From Mycetohabitans endofungorum (GTDB lineage Bacteria; Pseudomonadota; Gammaproteobacteria; Burkholderiales; Burkholderiaceae), in assembly GCF_037477895.1 (NCBI RefSeq), contig NZ_CP132744.1, positions 2,170,001 through 2,234,000 of the forward strand: 64,000 bases of DNA, given 5' to 3'. The position numbers and the translations under genes are program-made. This document shows, piece after piece, positions 1 through 9,826 of the stretch. A model generated the notes under the pieces. That model did not search any database. It was not told the origin of the DNA and was given only the letters and a program-made list of their open reading frames with translations. The stretch's first letter is position 1. Each line of letters begins with the position of its first letter.

Positions 1-543
1 CGGATGCGACGCGAGCCACCCCAGATCTTCATTGACTGCGCCGGGGAATCCCATCGCCCACGGAGCATCTGGCGCCGTGACGCGCCCCCACAGCTCGCCG
101 TTGATGAAATTGCCGAACCGGCCGGCTGCCAACCCCGTCGGCACCATCGGCGCGACGAAATCGGTGACCTGCAGCCACGTGCGGTTGCGTTGGTACGCGA
201 ACACGAGCATCGCGAGCGTCACGCCGAGGAAGCCGCCGTGGAACGACATCCCGCCTTCCCAGACCTTGAAGATGTCAACCGGATGGGCCAGGTAGAAGTC
301 GGCCTTGTAAAACAGCACGTAGCCGAGGCGGCCGCCGAGGATCGTGCCTAGCACACCATAGAACAGCATGTCGTCGATGTCGCGCAACGTCCAGCCTTGC
401 GCCGCGACATGCGGCAGGCGCAGCCGCAACCGGCCGACAACGATCGCCGCGATGAACGCGACCAGGTACATCAACCCGTACCAGCGCACCGCGAGTGGAC
501 CGAGGTGGAACGCAACGGGGTCGAAATTCGGATGAATCAGCAC
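1..543 (-). CDS. lgt: Prolipoprotein diacylglyceryl transferase, 5' part only (runs off the window)
   Basis: Lgt moves a diacylglyceryl group from phosphatidylglycerol to the lipobox cysteine of prolipoproteins at the inner membrane. The first 181 codons are visible and the C-terminal third lies beyond position 1. The reading frame opens with a GTG at 543-541 giving V-L-I-H-P-N-F-D-P, the usual start of Burkholderia Lgt, with no ATG nearby. The conserved HGG-FLG motif is present, followed by the Lgt signature [14 protein letters not shown] around residues 142-155, plus several hydrophobic spans. It is too diverged from other membrane transferases to be confused. The following step of lipoprotein maturation, lspA, is elsewhere in this window (44217). 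Confidence 0.93.
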   Translation of the reverse strand, partial: MLIHPNFDPVAFHLGPLAVRWYGLMYLVAFIAAIVVGRLRLRLPHVAAQGWTLRDIDDMLFYGVLGTILGGRLGYVLFYKADFYLAHPVDIFKVWEGGMSFHGGFLGVTLAMLVFAYQRNRTWLQVTDFVAPMVPTGLAAGRFGNFINGELWGRVTAPDAPWAMGFPGAVNEDLGWLASHP

Positions 544-569
544 GATAGGAATCTGAGGTCAGTAGGATG

Positions 570-1490
570 TCAGGGGGTCAATAGCGCATGCGCGCGCACG
601 ACGTCGATGAAGCCCGCCAGTACTGGGCTGACATCGCCTGTGCGCCATACTAGGCCCGTTTCGACGACCGGCAGCGCACCGCGCAGCGCTCGGTAGACGA
701 CGCCCGTACGCCGCAAGTTGCGAAGCGATTGCGGCACCAACGCGACGCCCATGCCGGCCGACACAAGACTGACGATCGTCTGCATCTGGATCGCTTCCTG
801 GCCGATCCGCGGCACGATGCCCGCAGCCTTGTAGCAGCCCATTATGATGTCATAAAACGCGGGCGCCAAACGCCGCGGGAAAATCACCAGCGGCACGTCG
901 GCGAACTGCGCCAGCTCGATTTCCGCCTGGTTGTACGCCGTGTCCAGCGCCTGGGCCAGTTCGCACGACAGGGCGACGATCAATGGCTCACGCGCGATCG
1001 GCAGATATGACAGCGCGGCCGCATGACGGGGCGGAATCGGCGGGATTACGATGCCCGCGTCGATGCGTCCGGCCACCAGTTCGTCAATCTGCACGTCACT
1101 GGTCGCCTCAAGCAACTGGAGCCTGACGCGCGGAAAACGTTCACCGAATTGCCGCAACAGACCGGGCAGCAGCCCATAGTCGGCGCTCGACACGAACGCC
1201 AACGCGAGCACCCCGGTCTCGCCCTGCGCCAGACTGCGCGCGAGCGGCGCCAACGCATCGGCGGCGGCCAGCACCCGCCGCACTTCGGGCAGCAGCGCGG
1301 CGCCCACCGGTGTCAGCTCGACCGAGCGTTTGGTGCGCTCGAACAAACGCACGCCGAGCGCGTCCTCCAGCAAACGAATCGCCTGCGACAGCGGCGGCTG
1401 CGTCATCGCGAGACGGGCCGCCGCCCGGCTGAAGTGCTGTTCCTCGGCCAGCGTGACAAAGTAGCGCAATTGGCGCAAATCGAAGGACAT
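570..1490 (-). CDS. LysR-family transcriptional regulator, divergent from ilvD
   Basis: A 306-residue LysR-type regulator. The N-terminal winged helix-turn-helix covers residues 1-62 (the stretch RAAARLAMTQPPLSQAIRLL is the recognition region). A periplasmic-binding-like effector domain fills residues about 90-300. It is transcribed away from ilvD across a 119-bp AT-rich gap, an arrangement typical of LysR proteins that control the divergent gene. A role in regulating ilvD or branched-chain amino-acid synthesis is therefore a reasonable inference, but the sequence does not identify the effector. The ATG start at 1490 fits the family's usual N-terminus. Confidence 0.88.
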   Translation of the reverse strand: MSFDLRQLRYFVTLAEEQHFSRAAARLAMTQPPLSQAIRLLEDALGVRLFERTKRSVELTPVGAALLPEVRRVLAAADALAPLARSLAQGETGVLALAFVSSADYGLLPGLLRQFGERFPRVRLQLLEATSDVQIDELVAGRIDAGIVIPPIPPRHAAALSYLPIAREPLIVALSCELAQALDTAYNQAEIELAQFADVPLVIFPRRLAPAFYDIIMGCYKAAGIVPRIGQEAIQMQTIVSLVSAGMGVALVPQSLRNLRRTGVVYRALRGALPVVETGLVWRTGDVSPVLAGFIDVVRAHALLTP

Positions 1491-1527
1491 AGGTGAAGGC
1501 GGAATGGAAACTGATACATTTTATGAC

Positions 1528-1549
1528 TTTATTAGCTTCAAATAATATA
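1528..1549. promoter_or_regulatory. Candidate LysR operator in the LysR/ilvD divergent region
   Basis: The AT-rich intergenic stretch holds an inverted repeat, TATTA-N8-TAATA (arms 1530-1534 and 1543-1547), in a region otherwise of high GC. LysR proteins commonly bind dyads of the T-N11-A type between their own gene and the divergent target. Assignment rests only on this dyad and its position. Confidence 0.35.
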
Positions 1550-1609
1550 TTGGACATTTGATTCGCGCCACTGCATGCTGTTACACAAAGCCATAGGAGT
1601 TTCCCCACC

Positions 1610-3283
1610 ATGCCATACAACCGTCGTTCGAAGAACATCACTCAAGGCGTCGCCCGTGCGCCGAACCGCTCGATGTATTACGCGCTCGGCTATAAGAAGG
1701 AAGATTTTGACAAGCCGATGATCGGCATCGCCAACGGTCACTCAACGATCACGCCATGCAACGCGGGGTTGCAACGGCTCGCCGACGCGGCAGTCGGCGC
1801 GATCAAGGACGCCGGCGCCAATGCACAAACGTTCGGCACGCCGACCATCTCGGACGGCATGTCGATGGGCACGGAAGGCATGAAGTACTCGCTGGTGTCG
1901 CGCGAAGTGATCTCCGATTGCATCGAGACTTGCGTGCAGGGGCAGTGGATGGATGGCGTGGCGGTCATCGGCGGCTGCGACAAGAACATGCCGGGTGGCA
2001 TGATGGCATTGGCCCGGATGAACGTGCCGGGCATCTATATCTACGGCGGCACGATCCGTCCGGGTCACTGGAAGGGCAAGGATTTGACTATCGTGTCGTC
2101 GTTCGAAGCGGTCGGCGAGTTCACCGCGGGACGCATGACGCAGGAGGACTTTGATGGGGTCGAGCGCAACGCGTGTCCGAGCACCGGTTCGTGCGGCGGC
2201 ATGTACACTGCGAACACGATGAGCTCGTCATTCGAGGCGCTGGGCATGTCGCTGCTGTACTCGTCGACGATGGCCAATCCGGACGACGAGAAGGTCGCAT
2301 CCGCCGCCGAATCGGCGCGCGTGCTCGTCGAAGCGGTGAAAAATGACTTGAAGCCGCGCGACATCATCACGCGCCAATCGATCGAAAACGCCGTATCGCT
2401 GATCATGGCAACCGGTGGCTCGACGAACGCAGTGCTGCACTATCTGGCCATCGCGCACGCCGCCGAGGTCGAGTGGACGATCGATGACTTCGAGCGCATC
2501 CGCAAGCGTGTGCCGGTGATCTGCAATCTGAAGCCGTCCGGCCAATATGTGGCCACCGACCTGCATCGCGCCGGCGGCGTTCCGCAAGTGCTGAAGATCC
2601 TGCTGGACGCCGGCCTGCTACATGGGGACTGCGTGACGATCACCGGCCAAACGATCGCCGAGGCACTGAAAGACGTGCCGAGCCAGCCCCGCGCGGACCA
2701 GCAGGTGATCTTCCCGATCGATAAGGCGCTGTACAGCGAGGGGCATCTGGCGATCCTGAAAGGTAATTTGGCCGAGTCTGGCGCGGTCGCGAAAATCACC
2801 GGCCTGAAAAACCCCGTCATCACGGGGCCAGCCCGTGTGTTCGATGACGAGCAGAGTGCGCTCGAGGCAATTCTGGCGGACCGGATCAAGGCCGGTGACG
2901 TGATGGTGCTGCGCTATCTCGGCCCCAAGGGTGGGCCCGGCATGCCGGAAATGCTCGCGCCGACCTCCGCCATCATCGGCAAAGGGCTGGGCGAATCCGT
3001 CGGGCTGATCACCGATGGACGCTTCTCCGGCGGCACCTGGGGCATGGTGGTCGGCCACGTCGCGCCGGAAGCCTTCGCCGGTGGCACGATTGCGCTGGTG
3101 CAGGAAGGCGACTCGATTACGATCGACGCACACAAGCTGCTGCTGCAATTAAACGTTGACGAGGTCGAACTGGCGCGCCGCCGCGCCGCATGGACCCAGC
3201 CCAAGCCGCGCTATACCCGCGGCGTGCTTGCCAAGTATGCCGAACTCGCGCGCCCGGCCGACCAAGGCGCCGTCACCGGCTGA
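1610..3283 (+). CDS. ilvD: Dihydroxy-acid dehydratase
   Basis: IlvD dehydrates 2,3-dihydroxy-isovalerate and 2,3-dihydroxy-3-methylvalerate to the 2-keto acids that precede valine and isoleucine. At 557 residues it belongs to the shorter clade whose members carry a [2Fe-2S] cluster. The cluster cysteines are visible at C50 (TPCNAG), C123 (GGCDKN) and C195 (CPSTGSCGG). The C-terminal GRFSGGTWG segment carries the catalytic serine region. The ATG at 1610 gives the standard N-terminus [13 protein letters not shown]. It stands alone on the plus strand, with a LysR gene divergent and a cytochrome c relic downstream. Confidence 0.97.
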   Translation: MPYNRRSKNITQGVARAPNRSMYYALGYKKEDFDKPMIGIANGHSTITPCNAGLQRLADAAVGAIKDAGANAQTFGTPTISDGMSMGTEGMKYSLVSREVISDCIETCVQGQWMDGVAVIGGCDKNMPGGMMALARMNVPGIYIYGGTIRPGHWKGKDLTIVSSFEAVGEFTAGRMTQEDFDGVERNACPSTGSCGGMYTANTMSSSFEALGMSLLYSSTMANPDDEKVASAAESARVLVEAVKNDLKPRDIITRQSIENAVSLIMATGGSTNAVLHYLAIAHAAEVEWTIDDFERIRKRVPVICNLKPSGQYVATDLHRAGGVPQVLKILLDAGLLHGDCVTITGQTIAEALKDVPSQPRADQQVIFPIDKALYSEGHLAILKGNLAESGAVAKITGLKNPVITGPARVFDDEQSALEAILADRIKAGDVMVLRYLGPKGGPGMPEMLAPTSAIIGKGLGESVGLITDGRFSGGTWGMVVGHVAPEAFAGGTIALVQEGDSITIDAHKLLLQLNVDEVELARRRAAWTQPKPRYTRGVLAKYAELARPADQGAVTG

Positions 3284-3345
3284 GCCGCAAAGCGCAGGTT
3301 CCGGCGGTCCCGCGCCGGGACCCGTATAATCGCGTCACGCATCGG

Positions 3346-3534
3346 ATGCTAGCGCCGTCATTTCGGGAGATCGCTGCGCACTATGCCCACCAGCCGGACG
3401 CCTCGGTACGGCTGCAGCACAAGATCCTCGATGGCGGCGCAGGCACGTGGGGCAATGTGCTGATGCCGGCCAATACCCAGATCACCGATGCGCAGGCGGC
3501 CGCACTCGCCGCGTGGACCCTCCGGCTGCAATAG
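3346..3534 (+). pseudogene. Relic of a class I cytochrome c gene (C-terminal half only)
   Basis: From 3346 a 62-codon frame encodes APSFREIAAHY near its start and GTWGNVLMPANTQITDAQ later, ending in an AAWTLRL helix. This matches the second half of small c551/c552-type cytochromes, including the methionine axial-ligand loop (LMPAN). The upstream half, with the signal peptide and the CxxCH haem-binding site, is absent: no CxxCH occurs in any frame between ilvD and this point. A TATAAT box lies at 3325-3330. Because haem cannot be attached, I call it a 5'-truncated pseudogene rather than a small gene. In relatives a cytochrome c gene often lies next to ilvD (recalled, not checked). Confidence 0.72.
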
Positions 3535-3548
3535 CCCGCGGCATCGGT

Positions 3549-3965
3549 TCAGTGCTGGTCGGCGCGCTGCTCGATCTCGGCATCCAGCGCATCGTGCATC
3601 CACTGCTCCAATTCTGTTTCGAGCGTCAGCACGACTTCGCGCGTGACCTGGCTCACGAGCCAACCCGCATGCTCGGCGAACGCCTCGCGGCAGCGCGCCT
3701 CGATCGCATCGCGTCCCTCGCCGGTCAGGTACGCGCCCAGACGAGCACGCAGCCGTTCGACGATACGGTCCACGTCGGGCGCAGTCCATCCGCCGTCCTG
3801 CGGCACCGGCACAAAATCGGCATCGATACGGGACGCAGGGGTGCACGCCGGTTTCATCGTGCACCGCTCGACGAGCCATTGCGCGCGGCTGCGGGCCATC
3901 TCGGGCGCGCCACTGACCAGCACGTTGGTCAGCACCGGGATGGATTCGTCGATCGGGTCAGTCAT
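3549..3965 (-). CDS. DUF2486-like hypothetical protein
   Basis: A 138-residue soluble protein that begins MTDPIDESIPVLTNVLV, as in the Burkholderia DUF2486 proteins found next to holC. The longer frame upstream is rejected because a GGAG ribosome-binding site sits just before the ATG at 3965. The rest is rich in charged residues, with predicted helices and no recognised catalytic motif. It follows holC and pepA on the same strand and is probably cotranscribed with them. The function is unknown. Confidence 0.72.
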   Translation of the reverse strand: MTDPIDESIPVLTNVLVSGAPEMARSRAQWLVERCTMKPACTPASRIDADFVPVPQDGGWTAPDVDRIVERLRARLGAYLTGEGRDAIEARCREAFAEHAGWLVSQVTREVVLTLETELEQWMHDALDAEIEQRADQH

Positions 3966-4012
3966 GGTCCACTCCGTGGTCAATACGGATTGCGGCGCCG
4001 AACCAGCATCCG

Positions 4013-4429
4013 TCACTCGCCTTGCTTATACATGTTCAACGTGTAGCCGCGGTCCCGATAGAAACGGTACCGCTCGCGCCCGGCCGCGAGCCCGTGCTCG
4101 TCATTGCCGATAACCTCGAGCAACCGCTCGAAACGCGCGAATTGCGGCGGCACCGCGCTGCCCAGGTTGAGCAGGATCGCGTAGTGTGGCGCCTGATCCA
4201 GGTCGGTGGTCAGCACCACCGGCGTCTCGTCAGCCAGCGCCGAGCCGGCCATGCAATGCGGGATGAAGTCCAGCGGCGAAAACGTCCACAGCCGCTCGTC
4301 GAAGGCGCGCAGCACGGCGGGCTCGCCCAGCACGACGAGCGGCTGCGCGGCCTGGTAGGCCTTGCGCGCCAGCCGGCACGCATAGCCCAGTGGATCCGCG
4401 ACGTGGGTGTGAAAGTCCACACGGGTCAT
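4013..4429 (-). CDS. holC: DNA polymerase III subunit chi
   Basis: The chi subunit of the polymerase III clamp loader links the holoenzyme to single-strand-binding protein. The 138-residue product starts MTRVDFHTHVADPL and shows the compact alpha/beta layout of HolC, ending in a short R-x-R-x-Y-RDRGYTLNMYKQ tail that is typical of betaproteobacterial chi. It lies immediately downstream of pepA on the minus strand, a pepA-holC order conserved across proteobacteria, which supports the assignment. Confidence 0.9.
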   Translation of the reverse strand: MTRVDFHTHVADPLGYACRLARKAYQAAQPLVVLGEPAVLRAFDERLWTFSPLDFIPHCMAGSALADETPVVLTTDLDQAPHYAILLNLGSAVPPQFARFERLLEVIGNDEHGLAAGRERYRFYRDRGYTLNMYKQGE

Positions 4430-4484
4430 CGGCAGCCCGAGCCTCGCTGGTTTATTGATGCGACACGGTACGCTTCGGCGGGCA

Positions 4485-6002
4485 TCACTTCGCGCGATCG
4501 ATCAAAAATTGCGTGAGCAGCGGCACGGGGCGTCCGGTTGCGCCCTTTGCGCTGCCGCTCTTCCACGCGGTGCCGGCGATATCCAGGTGCGCCCACGGGT
4601 AAGCTTGCGCAAAACGTGCGAGAAAGCACGCGGCCGTCACGCTGCCGGCTGGCCGCCCACCAATGTTAGCCATGTCCGCGAAATTCGACTTCAGCTGCTC
4701 CTGGTATTCGTCGTCCAGCGGCAACCGCCACGCGGGATCCGACGCGCGGCGGCCGGCCGCGAGCAGCGCGTCGGCCAACGCGTCATCCTTCGAGAACAAG
4801 CCGCTATTGTGGTGCCCCAGCGCGATCACGCAGGCGCCAGTTAGCGTCGCGATGTCGATCACGGCGGCCGGTTTAAAGCGCTCCGCATACGTGAGCGCAT
4901 CGCACAGGACCAGCCGCCCCTCGGCGTCGGTGTTCAGAATCTCGATCGTCTGGCCGGACAGGCTGGTCACGATGTCGCCCGGCTTGTTCGCATTGCCGCT
5001 CGGCATGTTCTCGCAAGTCGGGATCAGGCCAACGACGTTCAGCTTCAAGCCCATCTCGGCAATCGCGCGGAACGTGCCGAGCACCGAGCCGGCACCGCAC
5101 ATGTCGTACTTCATCTCGTCCATGCCTTCACCCGGCTTGATCGAGATGCCCCCCGAGTCGAATGTGATGCCCTTGCCGACCAGCACCACCGGCGCCTGCT
5201 TCGCCCCAGCGCCCTGGTGCTGCAGCACGATGAATTGCGGCGGCTGCGCCGAGCCCTTGGCGACCGACAGAAACGAGCCCATCTTCAACGCCTCGATCCG
5301 CTTCGGGCCCAACACCTCGACCTTGAGCTTCCAGTCCTTCGCCAGTTGTTTCGCGACACCGGCCAGGTACGTCGGCGTGCAAATATTGCCCGGCAGGTTG
5401 CCCAGCTCGCGGGTCAGATCCATGCCATTGGCGATCGCCACGCCCTCCTTTAACGCGACGCGCACCGCCTTCTCGTGTGCGGGGTCCACGACCACGATCA
5501 CCTTTTTCACTGCGCCGCCATTGGCCGCGTCGGCCGCCGGCTTAGACTTGGTCTGCGTATATTGGTAGGTTAGCTCGCGCAGCGTCAACGCGCTCATGCG
5601 CGCGCTCCAGCTGGCATCGCGGTCGTTGACCGCCACCTGCGCGAGCGCCCATGTCACGCTGGCTGCGCGCGTGGCCAATACCGCGCGCCACGCCGCGCGC
5701 GCCGCCTCGGTGAACGTCTTCGGGCCCAGCGCGTCCTGCTTGCCCAAACCCACCAGCAACACGCGCGACGCGCCAATGCCAGCCACTTCGCGCAGCATTA
5801 GCGTCGAGCCGGCCTTGCCGCCTAAGTCGCCGCTCTTGACCAGGCGGCTGACCAGCCCCTTGGTCGCGGCATCAAGCTTTTGTGCGGCACCGGACAGCGT
5901 CTGCGCATCGAATACGCCGACCACGATGCAATCCGACTTTGCGTTGAGCAAGGCGCTGTCCGCGGCTTTGTTCCAATCACAGGCTTTTGTGCTAAAGTCC
6001 AT
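4485..6002 (-). CDS. pepA: Leucyl aminopeptidase (cytosol aminopeptidase, M17)
   Basis: PepA removes N-terminal residues from peptides using two metal ions, and in several bacteria it also acts as a DNA-binding accessory factor. The 505-residue length is normal. The C-terminal catalytic domain shows [10 protein letters not shown] with the metal-binding lysine and aspartate, then the family signature NTDAEGRL followed by [10 protein letters not shown]. The ATG at 6002 begins [10 protein letters not shown]. It heads a minus-strand run pepA-holC-DUF2486 and is divergent from lptF across a 220-bp gap. Confidence 0.96.
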   Translation of the reverse strand: MDFSTKACDWNKAADSALLNAKSDCIVVGVFDAQTLSGAAQKLDAATKGLVSRLVKSGDLGGKAGSTLMLREVAGIGASRVLLVGLGKQDALGPKTFTEAARAAWRAVLATRAASVTWALAQVAVNDRDASWSARMSALTLRELTYQYTQTKSKPAADAANGGAVKKVIVVVDPAHEKAVRVALKEGVAIANGMDLTRELGNLPGNICTPTYLAGVAKQLAKDWKLKVEVLGPKRIEALKMGSFLSVAKGSAQPPQFIVLQHQGAGAKQAPVVLVGKGITFDSGGISIKPGEGMDEMKYDMCGAGSVLGTFRAIAEMGLKLNVVGLIPTCENMPSGNANKPGDIVTSLSGQTIEILNTDAEGRLVLCDALTYAERFKPAAVIDIATLTGACVIALGHHNSGLFSKDDALADALLAAGRRASDPAWRLPLDDEYQEQLKSNFADMANIGGRPAGSVTAACFLARFAQAYPWAHLDIAGTAWKSGSAKGATGRPVPLLTQFLIDRAK

Positions 6003-6222
6003 CGCGCTCGTCCTTGGCTAGAATCCTGGGCTGTTAGTCAAACCAAGCCGCAATTATCCGCTATTTTTTCTACTGCGGCGTTGCTGGCGCCGGATGTCCG
6101 TCTTCGACGGACCGGTCCACGTGCGTCACGCGCATGGAAACGCCCATTGTGGACGGGCTGTCAATCCCGGCTCGCCACCGTGGTCCAAGCCAGCAGCCGG
6201 GACACGAACATGATGTGACCAG

Positions 6223-7320
6223 ATGATCCTTGAACGCTCCTTGCAGCGCGAACTCGCCTATACGGCCGGCGCGGTTTTCCTCGTGCTGCTCACCCTCGTG
6301 CTGACGACGATGATGATCCGCATCGTTGGCTTTGCCGCCTCGGGCGAGATCGATCCTCGCGACGTCGTCGTGCTGATCGGCTTGACGATGATCAGCTATG
6401 TGGCGGTGATGCTGATTGCAACGCTGTTCGTGTCGATCCTGTTCGTGCTTACGCGCTGGTACCGTGACTCCGAGATGGTGGTCTGGCTTTCGTCCGGCGT
6501 GAGCCTGACCCGGCTGATCAAACCGATCGCGACGTTTGCGGCGCCGATCGTCGTACTGATCGCCTTTTTTGCATTCGTTGGCTGGCCGTGGGCGAACGAG
6601 CAAAGCAAGCTGATCCGTGAGCGCTTCCAGCAGCGCGACGAGGTGTCGCTGCTCGCGCCCGGCCAGTTTCGCGAGTCCGCCTCGAACCATCGGGTGTTCT
6701 TCATCGAGAAGATGAGCCCCGATCAAAAACGCGTCGAAAACGTATTCGTGACGAGCACGGAAAACGGCAAGGTCAACGTCGTCGTATCCAAGACCGGCCA
6801 TACGGAGATCCACCCGAATGGCGACCGCTTCGTCGTGTTGGAGAACGGACGTCGCTACGATGGCGAACCGGGCAAGCCCGATTTTCGCATCATGGAATTC
6901 GCGCGCTACGGGGTCAAGATCCAGAGCCAACAACTGGTGAACCGGCCAACGACCACCAGCCTGCCGACGGCCACGCTGTTGCGCGAGCCGAACACGACCA
7001 ATCTGGCCGAGTTCGCGTGGCGGGCCGGCCTGCCGTTGACTGCGCTCAACCTGATGCTGCTGGCGATTCCGCTCGCGTACCAGAACCCGCGGCGCGGCCG
7101 CACGATTAATCTGGTGCTCGCAGTGCTCATCTACTTGACGTATTCGAACCTAATGAACCTGGTTCAAGCCTGGGTCGAGCAAGGCAAAATCGCGTTCATG
7201 CCCGGGCTGCTGGGACTGCACGTGATTGTCTCGACGATCGTCGCCTTCGTGTTCTGGTTGCGCGTGCGCAACCGTCCACTGCTGCGGCGCCCGGCGCTGC
7301 GCGCGGCGTCCGGAGGCTGA
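6223..7320 (+). CDS. lptF: LPS export ABC transporter permease LptF
   Basis: LptF is one of two permeases of the LptB2FG complex, which extracts lipopolysaccharide from the inner membrane. At 365 residues it has the family length. Three N-terminal membrane segments (about residues 12-35, 55-80 and 100-120) are followed by a periplasmic beta-jellyroll domain (about 130-265) and three C-terminal segments from about 270. The start MILERSLQRELAYTAG is typical. It is followed after only 3 bp by lptG, forming a two-gene operon; the LptB, A and C genes are not in the window. Confidence 0.94.
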   Translation: MILERSLQRELAYTAGAVFLVLLTLVLTTMMIRIVGFAASGEIDPRDVVVLIGLTMISYVAVMLIATLFVSILFVLTRWYRDSEMVVWLSSGVSLTRLIKPIATFAAPIVVLIAFFAFVGWPWANEQSKLIRERFQQRDEVSLLAPGQFRESASNHRVFFIEKMSPDQKRVENVFVTSTENGKVNVVVSKTGHTEIHPNGDRFVVLENGRRYDGEPGKPDFRIMEFARYGVKIQSQQLVNRPTTTSLPTATLLREPNTTNLAEFAWRAGLPLTALNLMLLAIPLAYQNPRRGRTINLVLAVLIYLTYSNLMNLVQAWVEQGKIAFMPGLLGLHVIVSTIVAFVFWLRVRNRPLLRRPALRAASGG

Positions 7321-7323
7321 CCG

Positions 7324-8472
7324 ATGCGCCTCTACGAAAGGTACTTCGCCAAGCAGGTCTACCTGACCTTTGCGTTCATCCTGTTCGCGTTCTCGGGGTT
7401 GTTTTTCTTCTTTGACCTGATCAGCGAACTGAACTCCGTCGGGCACGGCAACTATAAGTTCAGCTATGCGGTGCTGCGCGTGATGCTGCAGACGCCGTCG
7501 CGGTTCTACGAGATCATTCCGGTCGCTGCGCTAATCAGCGCGATCTATGTGTTCGCGCAGATGGCGGCCAGCTCCGAGTTCACGATTTTTCGCGTCTCGG
7601 GGCTATCCACGCACCGCGCGCTCGGCTCCCTGCTGAAAATCGGCGTGCCGATCGTCGTGCTAACCTTCGTGATCGGCGAAGTCGTCGGCCCCTACACCGA
7701 CCAGTTGTCCGAGCGCGTGCGCCTGGAGGCGCTCGGCTCCTCGGTATCGAGCAATTTCCAATCGGGCGTGTGGGTCAAGGATACGGTGCCGGGCAATGGC
7801 ACCACCGCGCAGGTCACGCGCTTCGTGAACGTAGGAGAGCTAAAGCCGGACGCGACCATTTCGAACGTGCGGATCTACGAATTCGATTCACAGTTCCGTC
7901 TTGCGGACGTGCGCACAGCCGACAGCGGCCGCTACGTACGACCGGGCCAGTGGCTACTCAAGGGCGTGACGGAAACGCAGTTGCACGATGTGGCGCCGGC
8001 CGCCGCGACAGCCAAGGACGTGCTCAACCCCGTGTACAAGTCCGCACAAGTTTCGATGCCAGAGTACCAGATGCGCTCCGAGCTAACACCGCAGATCCTG
8101 TCGGTGTTGCTGGTTGCGCCGGACCGGATGTCGATGACGAACCTGTTTTCGTACGTGCAGCATTTGCGCGAGAACCACCAGGATCCGCAACGCTATATGA
8201 TTGCGCTGTGGCGCAAGCTGCTCTATCCGTTCGCAGTATTCGTGATGCTGGTGCTGTCGCTGCCGTTTGCCTACCTGCATACGCGCGCGGGCGTCGTCGG
8301 CGTCAAGGTGTTCGGCGGCATCATGCTCGGCATGAGCTTCCAGCTGTTCAACACGCTGTTCTCGCACATCGGCACGCTCAACACCTGGCCCGCGCCGTTG
8401 ACAGCCGCAACACCTGGCCTGATCTATCTTGCGTTGGGATTGCTTGCGCTGCGCTGGGTCGACCGCCACTGA
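7324..8472 (+). CDS. lptG: LPS export ABC transporter permease LptG
   Basis: LptG is the partner permease of LptF. The product is 382 residues with the same architecture: N-terminal membrane segments beginning RYFAKQVYLTFAFILFAFSG, a periplasmic domain (about residues 130-280) and three C-terminal membrane segments near 300-375. It begins MRLYERYFAKQ right after lptF, consistent with translational coupling. It lies just upstream of the cbiX-like gene, which has its own start region and is probably not functionally connected. Confidence 0.94.
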   Translation: MRLYERYFAKQVYLTFAFILFAFSGLFFFFDLISELNSVGHGNYKFSYAVLRVMLQTPSRFYEIIPVAALISAIYVFAQMAASSEFTIFRVSGLSTHRALGSLLKIGVPIVVLTFVIGEVVGPYTDQLSERVRLEALGSSVSSNFQSGVWVKDTVPGNGTTAQVTRFVNVGELKPDATISNVRIYEFDSQFRLADVRTADSGRYVRPGQWLLKGVTETQLHDVAPAAATAKDVLNPVYKSAQVSMPEYQMRSELTPQILSVLLVAPDRMSMTNLFSYVQHLRENHQDPQRYMIALWRKLLYPFAVFVMLVLSLPFAYLHTRAGVVGVKVFGGIMLGMSFQLFNTLFSHIGTLNTWPAPLTAATPGLIYLALGLLALRWVDRH

Positions 8473-8542
8473 TGCCCACGCCGGTGTCATCTCGATAGCC
8501 CCATTGTGCCAGCGCGGTGCGTGATCGACCAGGAGTATCGCC

Positions 8543-8941
8543 ATGTCAGCATCAAGCAGCGGATTGATTCTGTTAGGCCACGGTGCGCGTGATTCGCGCT
8601 GGGCCGAGCCGTTCGAGCGGGTCGCGTCGCTCGTGCGGGCGCGCCGCCGTGCGCAGCAAGACGAGGGCCCGGTGTCGCTCGCGTTCCTGGAATGGATGAC
8701 ACCGCCGCTGCAGGCCGCGATTGCAGCGCAGGTCGCCGACGGATGCAACCGGATCGTTGTCGTGCCGATGTTTATGGGCCAGGGCGGCCACGTGCAACGC
8801 GACTTGCCGGCGTTGCTCAGTCAAGCTCGCGCCACTCATCCGCACGTGCACATCGATTGCGCGTCATCCGTCGGCGAGGACGAAGCGGTGTTGCACGCGC
8901 TCGCGGGATACTGCGAGCGCGCCCTGCGCGAATCCCGTTGA
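8543..8941 (+). CDS. CbiX-like sirohydrochlorin chelatase (short form)
   Basis: A 132-residue small CbiX/SirB-type protein, half the length of two-domain chelatases, as is known for CbiX-S proteins that work as homodimers. The metal-binding histidine lies in LLGHGARDSRW (H13), and a second one in GQGGHVQRD, both hallmarks of this family. It sits beside cobA and the cys genes, so it most likely inserts iron into sirohydrochlorin to make siroheme for CysI. The metal and exact substrate cannot be read from the sequence. Cobalt chelation for cobalamin is the alternative. Confidence 0.86.
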   Translation: MSASSSGLILLGHGARDSRWAEPFERVASLVRARRRAQQDEGPVSLAFLEWMTPPLQAAIAAQVADGCNRIVVVPMFMGQGGHVQRDLPALLSQARATHPHVHIDCASSVGEDEAVLHALAGYCERALRESR

Positions 8942-8990
8942 TCTCGTGCAGCACCCCGCGCGCATGGCTACGCGGCGGTGCGCGCAAGAC

Positions 8991-9782
8991 TCATGCAGCG
9001 AACTGCAGCGCCGGCAGTGTGACCGGCCGTGCCTGCGATGCGGTATCAATGGCCTCGCCTGTACCAAAAGTCTCGCGCGGCGCAAACGCGTCGCCGATCA
9101 TCAGCAGACTCGGCTGGGATGGGTCGAGCCAAAGCTGTGCGCGACCGTGCGCCATCTCGTCGAGCGTCAATGTCAGCGTACGCTCACGTTCGGTGCTCGC
9201 CGCCTCGACGATCGCCACCGGCGTGCGCGGCGAACGGCCGGCATCAATCAGTTGTCGCGCGATCGTCACTGCACTGTCGCGCCCCATGTAGTAGACCAGC
9301 GAATCCGCATTGACGCGCTCGCGGACCTCGTCGGACCCGGACGCCCGGCTGTGCGTCGCGAATGCGACGCTGCGCGCGACACCGCGCAGCGTCAATGGGC
9401 GGCGCAGCGTCGCCGCGCTGGCCAGTGCAGCGGTGATACCGGGCACAATCTCGTAGTCGATGCCAGCCGCCTCCAGCGCACGGATTTCTTCATCGGCGCG
9501 GCCAAACAACATCGGGTCACCCCCCTTGAGCCGCACGACCAGCGCGTGTTCGCGCGCTGCATCGATGATCTGTTTGTTGATGAAATGCTGTGCGCTTGAG
9601 CGCTGGCCGCACCGCTTGCCGACCGCAATCTTAGAGGCCTGCGGCGCGTGCTCGAGCATGCCGGGCTCGACCAGCGCATCATGCAGCACCACATCGGCAA
9701 TGCCCAGAATGCGTGCGCCGCGCACCGTAATGAGATCCAACGCACCGGGTCCCGCACCGATCAAGTACACCTTGCCCATCAT
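8991..9782 (-). CDS. cobA: Uroporphyrinogen-III C-methyltransferase
   Basis: SUMT methylates uroporphyrinogen III twice, using S-adenosylmethionine, to give precorrin-2, the first step to siroheme. The 263-residue product has the family motifs: an N-terminal GAGPGALDLITVRG, then VVLHDALVEPG, GGDPMLFGRADEE and a GITAALASAA loop. It is a stand-alone methyltransferase, not fused to the dehydrogenase/chelatase domain of CysG. As the last gene of the minus-strand cys block it probably supplies precorrin-2 for the CysI prosthetic group. Confidence 0.93.
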   Translation of the reverse strand: MMGKVYLIGAGPGALDLITVRGARILGIADVVLHDALVEPGMLEHAPQASKIAVGKRCGQRSSAQHFINKQIIDAAREHALVVRLKGGDPMLFGRADEEIRALEAAGIDYEIVPGITAALASAATLRRPLTLRGVARSVAFATHSRASGSDEVRERVNADSLVYYMGRDSAVTIARQLIDAGRSPRTPVAIVEAASTERERTLTLTLDEMAHGRAQLWLDPSQPSLLMIGDAFAPRETFGTGEAIDTASQARPVTLPALQFAA

Positions 9783-9826
9783 CGTTCCTGTCCGTTCGCG
9801 CGATCAATGGCTCACAATGTGATATA

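Noticed and set aside
3190..3345. Start of the cytochrome c frame at 3190
   Set aside because: It overlaps ilvD in another frame and encodes Arg/Pro-rich residues unlike a cytochrome; only 3346 onward resembles the family.
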